Part shown: positions 33,856-43,001 of the stretch, in pieces
Position numbering within the stretch: the stretch's first letter is position 1
Layout of the letters: the number at the start of each line of letters is the position of its first letter
Assembly (NCBI GenBank): GCA_023388495.1
Contig: JAEWGC010000039.1
Span: forward strand, 62,001 to 126,000
DNA: 64,000 nt
Reading direction: 5' to 3'
From: Bacillota bacterium
GTDB lineage: Bacteria; Bacillota; Clostridia; Tissierellales; Tissierellaceae
Program-made: the position numbers and the translations under genes
The notes under the pieces: model-generated
What the model was told of the DNA's origin: nothing
Seen by the model: the letters and a program-made list of their open reading frames with translations, nothing else
Database searches by the model: none

Positions 33856-34299
33856 ATGTCCCTTAAAGAAAAACTTATGGAGGATTTAAAAGACTCCATG
33901 AAATCTAAAGATACAATTAAAAAAAATACTATCACTATGGTAAGGGCAGCGATTAAACAAAGAGAAGTTGACGAAAGAATAGAATTATCCGAAGATGCCA
34001 TATTAGACATTATATCGAAGCAGCTAAAGGAAAAAAGAATGGCAATAGAGGAGTTTAAAAAAGGACAACGACAAGATTTAGTTGAACTGACAGAAAAAGA
34101 AATAGAGATTCTCTTACAATATCTACCAAAACAACTTTCTGAAGAGGAAGTAGAAGAGATTGTAATTGAAACTATAAAAGAAATAAATGCCACATCTATG
34201 AAAGATATAGGTATTATAATGAAAGCTGTAATGCCAAAGGTAAAAGGTAGAACCGATGGCAATATTGTAAATAAAATAATAAAAAAAGTTTTTAATTAA
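33856..34299 (+). CDS. yqeY: GatB/YqeY domain protein
   Basis: 147 residues, matching YqeY: SLKEKLMEDLKDSMKSKD at the start, RAAIKQREVDERIELSEDAI, EIEILLQYLPKQLSEEE and DIGIIMKAVMPKVKGRTDG at the end. It resembles the tRNA-binding tail of GatB and probably binds tRNA; its exact role is unproven. It shares an operon with rpsU and is followed by a strong terminator. Confidence 0.93.
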   Translation: MSLKEKLMEDLKDSMKSKDTIKKNTITMVRAAIKQREVDERIELSEDAILDIISKQLKEKRMAIEEFKKGQRQDLVELTEKEIEILLQYLPKQLSEEEVEEIVIETIKEINATSMKDIGIIMKAVMPKVKGRTDGNIVNKIIKKVFN

Positions 34300-34324
34300 C
34301 CTGGGTAAATGCCCAGGTTTTTTG
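34298..34324 (+). terminator. Terminator after yqeY
   Basis: AACCTGGG and CCCAGGTT form an 8-bp GC-rich stem followed by TTTTTT. Confidence 0.9.
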
Positions 34325-34360
34325 ACATATCTATCTATAATTTATTAAATTGTTAGTTAT

Positions 34361-34388
34361 TTTACAAATATATGGGTAATAGTATAAT
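34361..34388 (+). promoter_or_regulatory. Promoter before the nfeD-floA genes
   Basis: TTTACA (34361-34366), a 16-base spacer and TATAAT (34383-34388), about 50 bases before the next start codon. Confidence 0.6.
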
Positions 34389-34436
34389 AAAGAGATATAA
34401 AGTAGTCTCTTAAATTCCTATAATGGGGGTGCTTAA

Positions 34437-35723
34437 ATGAAAAGAAGCAGGGCAATTATCATATTGGTATCTTTGTTAATCTTAATCTTATCAAACACAG
34501 TATATGGAGAAGCTGAGGGAGATGTGTATATTATCCCTATTAAAGACGAGATCAATAAAGCCACCTACAACTTTTTAAATCATACTATGGATAAGGTGAT
34601 TAAGGAAAAACCTTCAGCAATTATATTTGAAATCAATACCTATGGTGGGTTGATTAATGAGGCAGAGAAAATAAAATCTTTAATAATATCTTCGCCTGTT
34701 CCCACTATTGCCTATGTAAACAACAAGGCAGAATCTGCTGGAGTACTGATTACTATTGCAGCAGAAAAGGTAGTTATGTCAAACACAGCTACCATTGGTT
34801 CCGCAGAAACAATACCAAATACTGAAAAGGTACTTTCTATGTGGAGAAGTATTCTAAGAGATACAGCACAATATAGAGATAGAAATCCTGAAGTAATAGA
34901 AGCCATGGCAGATAAGGATATTGAAATTGAAGGTTTAGTAAAGAAGGGGAAATTAGCTAATTTAACTTCACAAGAAGCTCTTAAATATGGAATTGCTGAT
35001 TTGGCTACAGATAATTATAATGATATACTAGATTATTTTAATCTTAGTAATGCAAATATACAAAGGATAGAAGAAAGCCTCCAAATAAAATTAGCTAAAT
35101 ATATATCTAATCCTTATATAAGTAGCTTATTATTGACTATAGGTTTTATTGGATTAGTTGTTGAAATACTAACACCTGGATTTGGAATTGGTGGAACCAT
35201 TAGTATAATAGGCTTTGGGTTATATTTTGGAGGAAATATTTTAGCCGGAAACTCTCATTGGACCTCTTTGATTTTATTTGTAACAGGTTTGATTCTATTA
35301 GTTATAGAGGCGTTAGTTCCGGGCTTTGGACTTCCAGGAGTGAGTGGTATAATATTAGTATTAGTAGGTACAGTGTTGGCTATGGATTCACTAGGAGCAG
35401 CAGTATTATCCTTAAGTATTGCTATTATAATAACTACAATAGTGACCATAATATTAATAAAGATGGGTTTCAGAAGTAAAATGCTCAACAAAATTATATT
35501 AGAAACAGAGCATAAGGATGAAAAGGGATATTTATCTGTTGATTCTATGAATCAATATATAGACAAAGAAGGAACTACTATAACGGAGCTTCGCCCTGCT
35601 GGGTTTATAGAGATAGATGGAACAAAGCTAGATGCTTTATCAGATGGAGGCTTTATTCCAAAAAATTCGCATGTAAAGGTAGTAAGGGTTGAAGGCTCAA
35701 AAATATTTGTGAGGGGGTTATAA
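34437..35723 (+). CDS. NfeD family membrane ClpP-like serine protease
   Basis: 428 residues: a signal peptide or anchor (~6-21), a ClpP/SDH-type protease domain (~28-215) with EINTYGG, VNNKAESAG (S100 is the likely nucleophile) and MSNTATIGSAE, then four or five membrane helices (~225-345) and a C-terminal OB-fold NfeD domain (~370-428). The long NfeD type cleaves stomatin/flotillin-like partners, and such a partner, floA, begins two bases after this stop. This matches the yqeZ-floA pair of Bacillus, which affects membrane microdomains. Confidence 0.92.
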   Translation: MKRSRAIIILVSLLILILSNTVYGEAEGDVYIIPIKDEINKATYNFLNHTMDKVIKEKPSAIIFEINTYGGLINEAEKIKSLIISSPVPTIAYVNNKAESAGVLITIAAEKVVMSNTATIGSAETIPNTEKVLSMWRSILRDTAQYRDRNPEVIEAMADKDIEIEGLVKKGKLANLTSQEALKYGIADLATDNYNDILDYFNLSNANIQRIEESLQIKLAKYISNPYISSLLLTIGFIGLVVEILTPGFGIGGTISIIGFGLYFGGNILAGNSHWTSLILFVTGLILLVIEALVPGFGLPGVSGIILVLVGTVLAMDSLGAAVLSLSIAIIITTIVTIILIKMGFRSKMLNKIILETEHKDEKGYLSVDSMNQYIDKEGTTITELRPAGFIEIDGTKLDALSDGGFIPKNSHVKVVRVEGSKIFVRGL

Positions 35724-35724
35724 T

Positions 35725-36702
35725 ATGCCGTATTTGTCAATAGGATTTGCTTTGCTTATTATTGTTTTAGTTATGCTTTTCTTTACATTTGTGCCAGTAG
35801 GACTTTGGGTTACAGCGTTTTTCTCAGGAGTTAAGATTTCTATGTCAACTCTTATAGGAATGAGATTGAGACGAGTAGCACCATCTAGAATAGTAAATCC
35901 AATGATTAAAGCAACAAAGGCAGGTTTAGTTATTAAGATCAATGAATTAGAAGCACATTTTTTAGCAGGTGGAAATGTAAATACTTTAGTAGACGCTTTA
36001 ATTGCTGCTCAAAGAGCTAATATTCCATTAGAGTTTGAAAGAGCAGCAGCGATAGACTTAGCAGGTAGAAATGTATTAGAGGCAGTTCAAGTATCTGTTA
36101 ATCCTAAGGTAATAGAAACACCACAGATTGCAGCAGTGGCTAAGGATGGTATTGAGGTTATAGCAAAAGCAAGGGTAACAGTTCGAGCTAATATTGAAAG
36201 ATTAGTTGGGGGAGCTGGAGAGGAAACAATTATTGCCAGAGTAGGAGAGGGAATAGTTACTACTGTAGGTAGTTCAAGCTCACATAAAGATGTTTTAGAA
36301 AATCCTGATAGCATCTCAAAAACTGTACTTAATAAAGGTCTAGATTCAGGAACAGCTTTCGAAATACTGTCTATAGATATAGCAGATGTTGACGTAGGTA
36401 GAAATATAGGGGCTAAACTTCTAATGGAGCAAGCAGAAGCAGATAAGAGAATAGCAGAAGCAAAGGCAGAAGAAAGAAGAGCCATGGCAGTAGCCAAAGA
36501 ACAAGAAATGAAGGCTGATGTACAGGCCATGAGAGCTAAGGTAGTTGAAGCAGAAGCAGAGGTACCACTAGCATTGGCATCAGCATTAAAGTCAGGAAAT
36601 CTAGGAGTTATGGATTATTATAATATGAGAAATATATTAGCAGATACTGATATGAGATCATCTATATCAAAGATAGCCGAAGATGATAAGAAACAGAAAT
36701 AA
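35725..36702 (+). CDS. floA: Flotillin-like protein FloA
   Basis: 325 residues: an N-terminal hydrophobic hairpin (~4-36), an SPFH/PHB domain (~60-210, with EFERAAAIDLAGRNVLEAVQ) and an Ala/Glu-rich coiled coil (~215-290, EQAEADKRIAEAKAEERRAM). FloA oligomerises in functional membrane microdomains. It lies directly after the NfeD protease in the usual yqeZ-floA operon. Confidence 0.95.
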   Translation: MPYLSIGFALLIIVLVMLFFTFVPVGLWVTAFFSGVKISMSTLIGMRLRRVAPSRIVNPMIKATKAGLVIKINELEAHFLAGGNVNTLVDALIAAQRANIPLEFERAAAIDLAGRNVLEAVQVSVNPKVIETPQIAAVAKDGIEVIAKARVTVRANIERLVGGAGEETIIARVGEGIVTTVGSSSSHKDVLENPDSISKTVLNKGLDSGTAFEILSIDIADVDVGRNIGAKLLMEQAEADKRIAEAKAEERRAMAVAKEQEMKADVQAMRAKVVEAEAEVPLALASALKSGNLGVMDYYNMRNILADTDMRSSISKIAEDDKKQK

Positions 36703-36716
36703 GGAGGAGGGATATA

Positions 36717-37208
36717 ATGCCCGGTCCTATATTATTTTTTATAATCATTATAGCAATAGACTTAATTTTAAAATCTGCTAAAGATAAGAAAAATATAAAT
36801 GAAGCCAGAAGAAGGAGAACACAGGAATTAAACAAACAACCTACAACTCCAACACCTTCAAGATCTATGGCAGATCTTCGAAAGATATTAGAAGAGGAAA
36901 TTCAAAAGGAAAGACAAAGGGAAATGGCAAGGAAACAGAGACATACTACAAAACAGAGTACCTTGTTTAATGAAAAAAGGCCAAATCAAGATAAAGTCAA
37001 TAAAAAGGCAGATATAAAAGAAAGAACTATTGAAGTTAGAAAAGATGAAGAAAATCTCTTGGAAAATAGAAATGTGTATAATACACCAGTGAAAAATGAA
37101 GTCAAAAATAAAGAAGTAAATTTAAGGGAAGATATATTAAGAGGAATAATATTTTCTGAAATATTATCAGAACCAAAGAGTTTACAAAATCAAAGGAGAA
37201 GTCTGTAA
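36717..37208 (+). CDS. Hypothetical membrane-anchored charged protein
   Basis: 163 residues: one N-terminal membrane helix (~4-20, PILFFIIIIAIDLIL), then a highly charged, Lys/Arg/Glu/Gln-rich probably disordered region and a short C-terminal helix (DILRGIIFSEILSEP). It takes the place of yqfB after floA in the Bacillus order, but I see no clear similarity. An AAGGAGGAGGG ribosome binding site precedes the ATG. Probably a floA operon member. Confidence 0.65.
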   Translation: MPGPILFFIIIIAIDLILKSAKDKKNINEARRRRTQELNKQPTTPTPSRSMADLRKILEEEIQKERQREMARKQRHTTKQSTLFNEKRPNQDKVNKKADIKERTIEVRKDEENLLENRNVYNTPVKNEVKNKEVNLREDILRGIIFSEILSEPKSLQNQRRSL

Positions 37209-37228
37209 AAGTTTACAGACTTCTTTTT
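37198..37228 (+). terminator. Terminator before yqfC
   Basis: GAAGTCTGTAAA and TTTACAGACTTC form a 12-bp stem followed by TTTTT. The 5' arm overlaps the end of the preceding gene. Confidence 0.85.
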
Positions 37229-37279
37229 CATAGGCATAGTCCCTAAGTTAGAGGCATAGAATTAATAGGAGGGATGACA

Positions 37280-37558
37280 ATGAAACGACAGATAGAAAAT
37301 GTAAAATACAGCCTTTCAGAAGCATTGGAACTGCCTATAGATATTATGATGGACTTGCCAAAGCTAACAGTTATAGGAAATATTGAAGCTTCCTTATTAA
37401 ATCACAAGGGAATCATAGAATATACACAAGAAGTCATTAGAATAAATACAAAAACTGGAGTTTTTAAAATAACTGGTGAAGGATTAGAGATAAAAACAAT
37501 ACTATCAGAAGAAATAATTGTTACTGGAACTATTAAAAATATTGAAATAATAAGCTAG
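37280..37558 (+). CDS. yqfC: Sporulation protein YqfC
   Basis: About 92 residues: MKRQIENVKYSLSEALELP, then DIMMDLPKLTVIGN and IENHKGIIEYT-like sequence, the YabP/YqfC family pattern. The family is needed for late sporulation and is expressed in the mother cell in Bacillus. The ATG at 37274 abuts the GGAGGG site; the ATG at 37280 is better spaced. It is paired with yqfD 11 bases downstream, the invariant arrangement. Confidence 0.9.
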   Translation: MKRQIENVKYSLSEALELPIDIMMDLPKLTVIGNIEASLLNHKGIIEYTQEVIRINTKTGVFKITGEGLEIKTILSEEIIVTGTIKNIEIIS

Positions 37559-37569
37559 GGAGTGGTATA

Positions 37570-38772
37570 ATGCTAGCTATAAAAATATGGAATTATTTTA
37601 AAGGATATGTTATTATTAGGGTTGAGGGGCTAACCTTAGAAAGGCTCTTAAATTTAGCAGCTACTTACGATATATATCTATGGGATATAAAAAGACATAG
37701 TAATATTGTTCTGGAGATGAAGTCTACAATTAGAGGTTTTAAGGAATTAAGAGAAATAGTAAAAAAGGTAGGTTGTAGAATAGAAATAAAAGAAAAAAAG
37801 GGAATTCCTTTTTTAATTATGAAATTAAAAGAAAGAAAAATGTTAGTAGCAGGATTTTTGTTGTTCTGGGCAACAATAATTTTACTAACATCTACTATTT
37901 GGAAAATAGAAATATTAGGAAATGAGCAAACTCCAGATGAAGAGATAATTTTGCTACTGAAGGATAACAATATATCTACGGGTAAACTTAAATTTTATAT
38001 AAAAGAAGAAGCTATAAAGGATTTATTAATAGATAATTATGATTACTTTTCATTTATATCTGTAAATGTAAAAGGAACGAGACTTATTGTGGAAATTAGA
38101 GAACAAGATTTACCACCAGAGAAAATTGATAAATCCTATCCATGTCATGTAGTAGCAAAAAAGAAAGGTGTAATAGTCAAAGTAGTTCCTAAAAATGGAA
38201 GAGCTGTTGTAGAAAAAGGTGAGGTAGTTAGTGAAGGGCAAACACTTATTACGGGCATACTAACTAACGAAAGAACAGAAGATACTATATTAGTTCATGC
38301 AGAAGGTGAAGTATTAGCATTAACAAGATATAGTAGCATTATAAGAGAACCTATAATAAAAAATGAAGAAAAATATACAGGAAAATTTCATAAGCAAAGA
38401 GGAATAAAAGTTAAGGACAAAGGAATTATGTTTATGCAAGGTAGAATTCCTTTTACAAATTATAAGGAGTTTGAGGTTGAAAAAGATTTAATTAATCTAG
38501 AAAAATGGGGTATAGAATTTCCTATTAAGAAAGTTGAATATGAATATAGAGAAGTTGAGATTAAAGAAGTAAAACAAAATATAGACTTCTTGAAGCAATC
38601 TACCCAAATTCAAGCTACAAAGGAAATAAATAAAGAGTTACCACCAAATGCAGAGATACAATCTAAAAATATTAGACACCAGATAGATGATAATATGCTA
38701 ATAACGCAAGTTATAGTAGAGACTATAGAGGATATAGGAAGAAAACAAATAATTAAGAATAGGGAGGATTAG
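37570..38772 (+). CDS. yqfD: Sporulation protein YqfD
   Basis: 400 residues: a cytoplasmic N-terminus (~1-88), one membrane helix (~93-112, MLVAGFLLFWATIILLTSTIW) and a large outer domain beginning with KIEILGNEQTPDEEI. It is the YqfD/stage IV-like family found only in spore formers. It probably works in the outer forespore membrane with YqfC; biochemical role unknown. Confidence 0.9.
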   Translation: MLAIKIWNYFKGYVIIRVEGLTLERLLNLAATYDIYLWDIKRHSNIVLEMKSTIRGFKELREIVKKVGCRIEIKEKKGIPFLIMKLKERKMLVAGFLLFWATIILLTSTIWKIEILGNEQTPDEEIILLLKDNNISTGKLKFYIKEEAIKDLLIDNYDYFSFISVNVKGTRLIVEIREQDLPPEKIDKSYPCHVVAKKKGVIVKVVPKNGRAVVEKGEVVSEGQTLITGILTNERTEDTILVHAEGEVLALTRYSSIIREPIIKNEEKYTGKFHKQRGIKVKDKGIMFMQGRIPFTNYKEFEVEKDLINLEKWGIEFPIKKVEYEYREVEIKEVKQNIDFLKQSTQIQATKEINKELPPNAEIQSKNIRHQIDDNMLITQVIVETIEDIGRKQIIKNRED

Positions 38773-38774
38773 AC

Positions 38775-39746
38775 TTGCCAAACACTATAGAAGAAAAGAG
38801 TATTATAATCGAAAACAGTGAAATCCTTAGTGAGATATTTGGAGACCTTGATGAAAATATTAATATAATAAAAGAAGAATTAGGCATTAAGGTTGCCATC
38901 AGAGATGGAGAAATAAAACTATATGGTGATAGAGTATCTATAGACTTGGGAGAAAAATTGATTTATAATTTAATTGAGATAGTAAAAAAACAAGGTAAGC
39001 TAGATAAACAAAACCTAAGATATTCAATAAAACTTTTGCTAGAAGGACAAGGGGAATATATAAAGGAACTGCTTAAAGAGGTAGTCTGTGTTACGGCCTC
39101 AGGAAAAAGTATTAAGCCAAAGACTTTAGGTCAAAAAAGATATTTAGATTCAATTAGAAAGAATGATATAGTCTTTGGTATTGGACCTGCAGGTACAGGA
39201 AAAACATACTTGGCTATGGCTATGGCAGTTCAGGCATTTAAAAACAAAGAAGTAAATAGAATTATACTTACAAGACCAGCAGTTGAAGCTGGAGAAAACC
39301 TAGGTTTTTTACCTGGGGATTTACAGGAAAAGGTAGACCCGTATTTGAGACCAATTTATGATGCTTTATTTGATATTTTAGGTGCTGAATCCTATGGAAG
39401 ATATATTGAAAAGGGTGTAATCGAAGTAGCACCATTGGCATATATGAGAGGTAGAACATTAGACTCCTCCTATGTTATATTAGATGAGGCTCAAAACACT
39501 ACTAATGAACAAATGAAGATGTTTTTGACTAGACTTGGATTTGGGTCAAAAGCCATAATAACAGGAGATATAACTCAAATTGACCTTGGAAAAGGAAAAG
39601 AATCTGGTCTAAAGACAATAGCAAAAATATTAAATGATGTAGATGGGATAGATTTTATATATCTTTCTAAAAATGATATAGTTAGACATCCTTTAGTGCA
39701 AAGAATAATAGAGGCATATGACAAATACGAAACCCTAAAAGGATAA
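38775..39746 (+). CDS. PhoH family ATPase
   Basis: 323 residues of the PhoH/PhoL type. An N-terminal KH-like region (~1-110) precedes the P-loop GPAGTGKTYLAM (~135-146). RPAVEAGENLGFLPGD, LDEAQNT (Walker B) and TGDITQIDL follow. It is thought to act on RNA together with YbeY, whose gene is two downstream. The start is TTG after AGGGAGGAT, two bases behind yqfD. Confidence 0.94.
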   Translation: MPNTIEEKSIIIENSEILSEIFGDLDENINIIKEELGIKVAIRDGEIKLYGDRVSIDLGEKLIYNLIEIVKKQGKLDKQNLRYSIKLLLEGQGEYIKELLKEVVCVTASGKSIKPKTLGQKRYLDSIRKNDIVFGIGPAGTGKTYLAMAMAVQAFKNKEVNRIILTRPAVEAGENLGFLPGDLQEKVDPYLRPIYDALFDILGAESYGRYIEKGVIEVAPLAYMRGRTLDSSYVILDEAQNTTNEQMKMFLTRLGFGSKAIITGDITQIDLGKGKESGLKTIAKILNDVDGIDFIYLSKNDIVRHPLVQRIIEAYDKYETLKG

Positions 39747-39764
39747 ACCATAAGGAGGTTGCCT

Positions 39765-41813
39765 ATGGATAGTAAAGGATTTTCGCTAACAAAAAATAGG
39801 AAACTATATAATGGGTTATTGCTTGTAATTTTTACAGCAATCCTTTTTTTTATAACTATTTATAAATTAGAGACAAATAAATTCAATTTAAAGATTGGAG
39901 ATATGGCTACCACTGATATTAGAGCTACTAAGGACTTAGAAGATATTTATACTACTGAAGAGTTAAAAAAAGAAGCAATGAATAAGGTGGAGCCAAGATA
40001 TAGAATATATCCTTCTGTGCAAATGACTATGAAAAGTACTATTAAGGATTTTTTAGATACAACTAGAGATATTAAGGCTCAAGAAAATATAAGCATAAAT
40101 AAAAGAGCACAACTTCTTCAAGAGAGTCAACCCATTGAATTAACCATTAAGGATGCATATGTTGCCATAAGAATGGACTATAAAGCTTTAAATAACTTTG
40201 AGAATATTTTAATGGATTTAATAAACCAAGTAATGGGAAATGGTATCAAGGAGACAGAGCTTCAATATGAAAAAGAAAATTTAGTAAAGGTCTTTGAATC
40301 ATTAGATATGAAAGATGAAGAAAAGCAATTAGGGCTTCTGCTTATGAATAGCACTATAGAAGCGAATGAATTTTTGGACAAGGCTGAAACCGAGAGAAGA
40401 AGACTTGAGGAGGCAGAAAAGGTAGAGATAGTTGTTTTAAAGGAAAATGAAATCATAGCTCCTCAGGGAAGTATAATAAAGGAAAGAGAAATAGAGTTAA
40501 TTAGAGCATCTGGATTATTAAAGGAAGACAATAAGATACCAATAGGATTAATATTAGGTACAGTTATACTAATATTATTAGGAATGTCAATTATCATTGG
40601 ATATATATATTTATTTAATAATGAAATACTATATAACAATCGTTTGTTGATATTACTTATGGTTGCGTTACTTTCTATAATAATATGTAAGGAAATGTAT
40701 CAAATATCTCCTTATATAATGCCAGTAGCTACAGTGCCTTTATTAATTTCTATGTTAATAGAACCAAAATTAGGATTATTAGTAAACATGTTTGTATCCT
40801 TCTTTTTAGGGTTTATATTAAAGCTTGACGCAAGCTCTATTGCAATGTATATGGTATCGGGTAGTATTGCTTCGTTAATAGCTATTAAACAGGAGCAGAG
40901 ATACAATATTTTAATCAATGGTTTTATTATTGGTATAATAAATATTTTGACTCTAACATCCTTTAGACTAGCCAAGGGAATAGGAGGTATAGATTCAATT
41001 ACAATAGCATTTTATAGCTTCATAAATGGGATTATAGCTGCTATTCTAACATTAGGTTCTTTACCAGTATGGGAAAATGCTTTTTCTGTATTAACTACCC
41101 TAAAACTATTGGAGTTATCAAATCCAAATCAACCATTATTAAAGAAACTATTATTAGAAGCACCAGGGACTTATCATCATAGTATATTAGTTGGGAATTT
41201 AGCTGAAGGGGCTGCAGAGGCCATATCAGCCAACTCTTTATTGGCCAGAGTAGCATCATATTATCATGATATAGGAAAGTCAGTAAGACCCTATTACTTT
41301 GCAGAAAACCAATTTGGTATAGAAAATCCCCATAATAAATTGCAGCCTATGCAAAGTTCAACTATCATTACATCTCACACAATTGATGGTATAGCTCTAG
41401 GTAAAGAAAAAAATCTACCTAAGGAAATAATAGATATAATAGAGGAACATCATGGGAATACGGCAGTAGCATACTTTTATCATAAGGCTAAAGAATTGAA
41501 TAAAGATATAGATATATCTATAGATGAATTTAGATATAAAGGCAGAAAACCTCAAACAAAGGAAGCGGCAATTGTTATGTTAGCAGACTCCTCAGAGGCT
41601 GCTGTAAGGAGTATGAAGGATTTAACAAAAGAAAAAATCGAGGACATGGTTAGAAAAGTAGTACAGGGGAAACTAAAAGATGGCCAATTAGATGAGTGTG
41701 ATTTAACATTAAAAGAAATAGAAACTATTATCCACTCTTTTGTGAAAGTGCTAACTGGTATATACCATGATAGAATAGAATACCCAAATATTGAAGAAAA
41801 GTCGGAGGCATAA
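39765..41813 (+). CDS. pgpH: 7TM-HD cyclic-di-AMP phosphodiesterase (PgpH/YqfF)
   Basis: 682 residues: an N-terminal membrane helix (~13-32), a 7TMR-HDED extracellular domain (~35-260), seven membrane helices (~260-440) and a cytoplasmic HD domain (HHSILVGNLAEGAAE, SYYHDIGKSVRPYYF, EEHHGNTAVAYFY). PgpH hydrolyses c-di-AMP to pApA and so tunes potassium and wall homeostasis. A TTG at 39759 lies within the ribosome binding site region; the ATG at 39765 after AAGGAGG is used. Confidence 0.94.
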   Translation: MDSKGFSLTKNRKLYNGLLLVIFTAILFFITIYKLETNKFNLKIGDMATTDIRATKDLEDIYTTEELKKEAMNKVEPRYRIYPSVQMTMKSTIKDFLDTTRDIKAQENISINKRAQLLQESQPIELTIKDAYVAIRMDYKALNNFENILMDLINQVMGNGIKETELQYEKENLVKVFESLDMKDEEKQLGLLLMNSTIEANEFLDKAETERRRLEEAEKVEIVVLKENEIIAPQGSIIKEREIELIRASGLLKEDNKIPIGLILGTVILILLGMSIIIGYIYLFNNEILYNNRLLILLMVALLSIIICKEMYQISPYIMPVATVPLLISMLIEPKLGLLVNMFVSFFLGFILKLDASSIAMYMVSGSIASLIAIKQEQRYNILINGFIIGIINILTLTSFRLAKGIGGIDSITIAFYSFINGIIAAILTLGSLPVWENAFSVLTTLKLLELSNPNQPLLKKLLLEAPGTYHHSILVGNLAEGAAEAISANSLLARVASYYHDIGKSVRPYYFAENQFGIENPHNKLQPMQSSTIITSHTIDGIALGKEKNLPKEIIDIIEEHHGNTAVAYFYHKAKELNKDIDISIDEFRYKGRKPQTKEAAIVMLADSSEAAVRSMKDLTKEKIEDMVRKVVQGKLKDGQLDECDLTLKEIETIIHSFVKVLTGIYHDRIEYPNIEEKSEA

Positions 41814-41816
41814 AAA

Positions 41817-42281
41817 ATGGAAGTATATATAGATAATAGACAAGATAAGGTTGAAATAGAAGATGATATACTTGAAGTAATTGAGAAAGTAGTAAAGGAA
41901 GTTTTAATCTTTGAAGATGAGTCTTTAGAGTGTGAGGTTAGTGTATCCTTTGTAGATAATGAAGAAATAAAGGGACTAAATAGAGATTATAGAGGGGTGG
42001 ATAAGGAAACTGATGTATTGTCATTTCCTATGGATGATGAATTTTCTGTAGAAGGGCCTTTATTACTAGGAGATATAATTATATCTCTTGAAAAGGCTTT
42101 AGAGCAGTCTAAGGACTTTGGACATTCCCTATATAGGGAAATTTCATATTTAACAGCCCATTCAATGTTTCATTTATTAGGCTATGATCATATGAATGAA
42201 GAAGAAAAAATTATAATGAGGGAAAAGGAAAAAGAAGTAATGAAAATATTAAAGATATTTAAAGATAACAAAGGGGAGTAA
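41817..42281 (+). CDS. ybeY: Endoribonuclease YbeY
   Basis: 154 residues. The zinc site is HSMFHLLGYDH (three histidines) near residue 119-129, with TDVLSFPM near 63. YbeY trims 16S rRNA and takes part in ribosome quality control. It starts four bases after pgpH, in the conserved phoH-pgpH-ybeY-dgkA-cdd-era order. Confidence 0.95.
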   Translation: MEVYIDNRQDKVEIEDDILEVIEKVVKEVLIFEDESLECEVSVSFVDNEEIKGLNRDYRGVDKETDVLSFPMDDEFSVEGPLLLGDIIISLEKALEQSKDFGHSLYREISYLTAHSMFHLLGYDHMNEEEKIIMREKEKEVMKILKIFKDNKGE

Positions 42282-42285
42282 ATAG

Positions 42286-42990
42286 ATGAAAAAAAGATCA
42301 CTGATTGATAGTTTTAACTATGCAGTATCAGGGATTATTATAGCCTTAAAAACTGAAAGGAATATGAGAATACATTATTTAATTGCTATTTTAGTCATTA
42401 CATTAAGTCTTTTCTTTGACTTTTCTAGAATAGAATTTCTCCTTCTATTATTCTCAATATCTCTAGTGGTCGTAGCGGAAATGTTTAATACTGCTCTAGA
42501 GAAAGTAATAGATTTAGTTACACAAGATTACCATCCATTAGCACGGATCGTCAAAGATGTAGCGGCTGGTGCAGTACTTATTGCGGCTATAAACTCCATA
42601 GTGGTTGGGTACTTACTTTTTTTTGATAGATTGAGTTCTTATACAGATTTATTGCTATTTAAAATAAGAAGATCAAGTATTCATTTAACCTTTGTAGCCT
42701 TATTAATAGTAGTATTACTGACTATAGGATTAAAGGCAAAGTTTTATAGAGGTAGGGGAACTCACTTTCAAGGTGGAACTGTAAGTGGTCATGCCGCTAT
42801 ATCCTTTTGTATAGCTACTATAATAGTTTTTTTAGCGCAAAACATGTTAGTCACTACATTAAGTTATGGTCTTGCTATTCTAGTAGGAGAAAGTAGAATA
42901 GAAGGGAAGATTCACAGTTTCATGGAAGTTTTATTAGGATCTATATTAGGAGTATTAGTAGGAATTTTAGTATTTCAAATCATAGGATAA
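42286..42990 (+). CDS. dgkA: Undecaprenol/diacylglycerol kinase fused to a PAP2-like domain
   Basis: Residues 1-115 are a DgkA-type kinase: SFNYAVSGIIIALKTERNMRIHY at the start and EMFNTALEKVIDLVTQDYHPLARIVKDVAAGAVL as the catalytic block. Residues ~125-234 add four membrane helices with PAP2 acid-phosphatase motifs: KAKFYRGRG, VSGHAA and ESRIEGKIHSFMEV. The chain is about twice a lone DgkA. A kinase and phosphatase for undecaprenol in one chain would recycle the lipid carrier; the activities are inferred, and the PAP2 part has Glu where the last Asp is usual. Confidence 0.88.
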   Translation: MKKRSLIDSFNYAVSGIIIALKTERNMRIHYLIAILVITLSLFFDFSRIEFLLLLFSISLVVVAEMFNTALEKVIDLVTQDYHPLARIVKDVAAGAVLIAAINSIVVGYLLFFDRLSSYTDLLLFKIRRSSIHLTFVALLIVVLLTIGLKAKFYRGRGTHFQGGTVSGHAAISFCIATIIVFLAQNMLVTTLSYGLAILVGESRIEGKIHSFMEVLLGSILGVLVGILVFQIIG

Positions 42991-43001
42991 GGGGGAGCCG
43001 A

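Noticed and set aside
36087..36530. Long minus-strand frames opposite floA, rpsU-yqeY, era, sigA and other core genes
   Set aside because: They are mirror frames of strongly conserved plus-strand genes, without ribosome binding sites or protein similarity.
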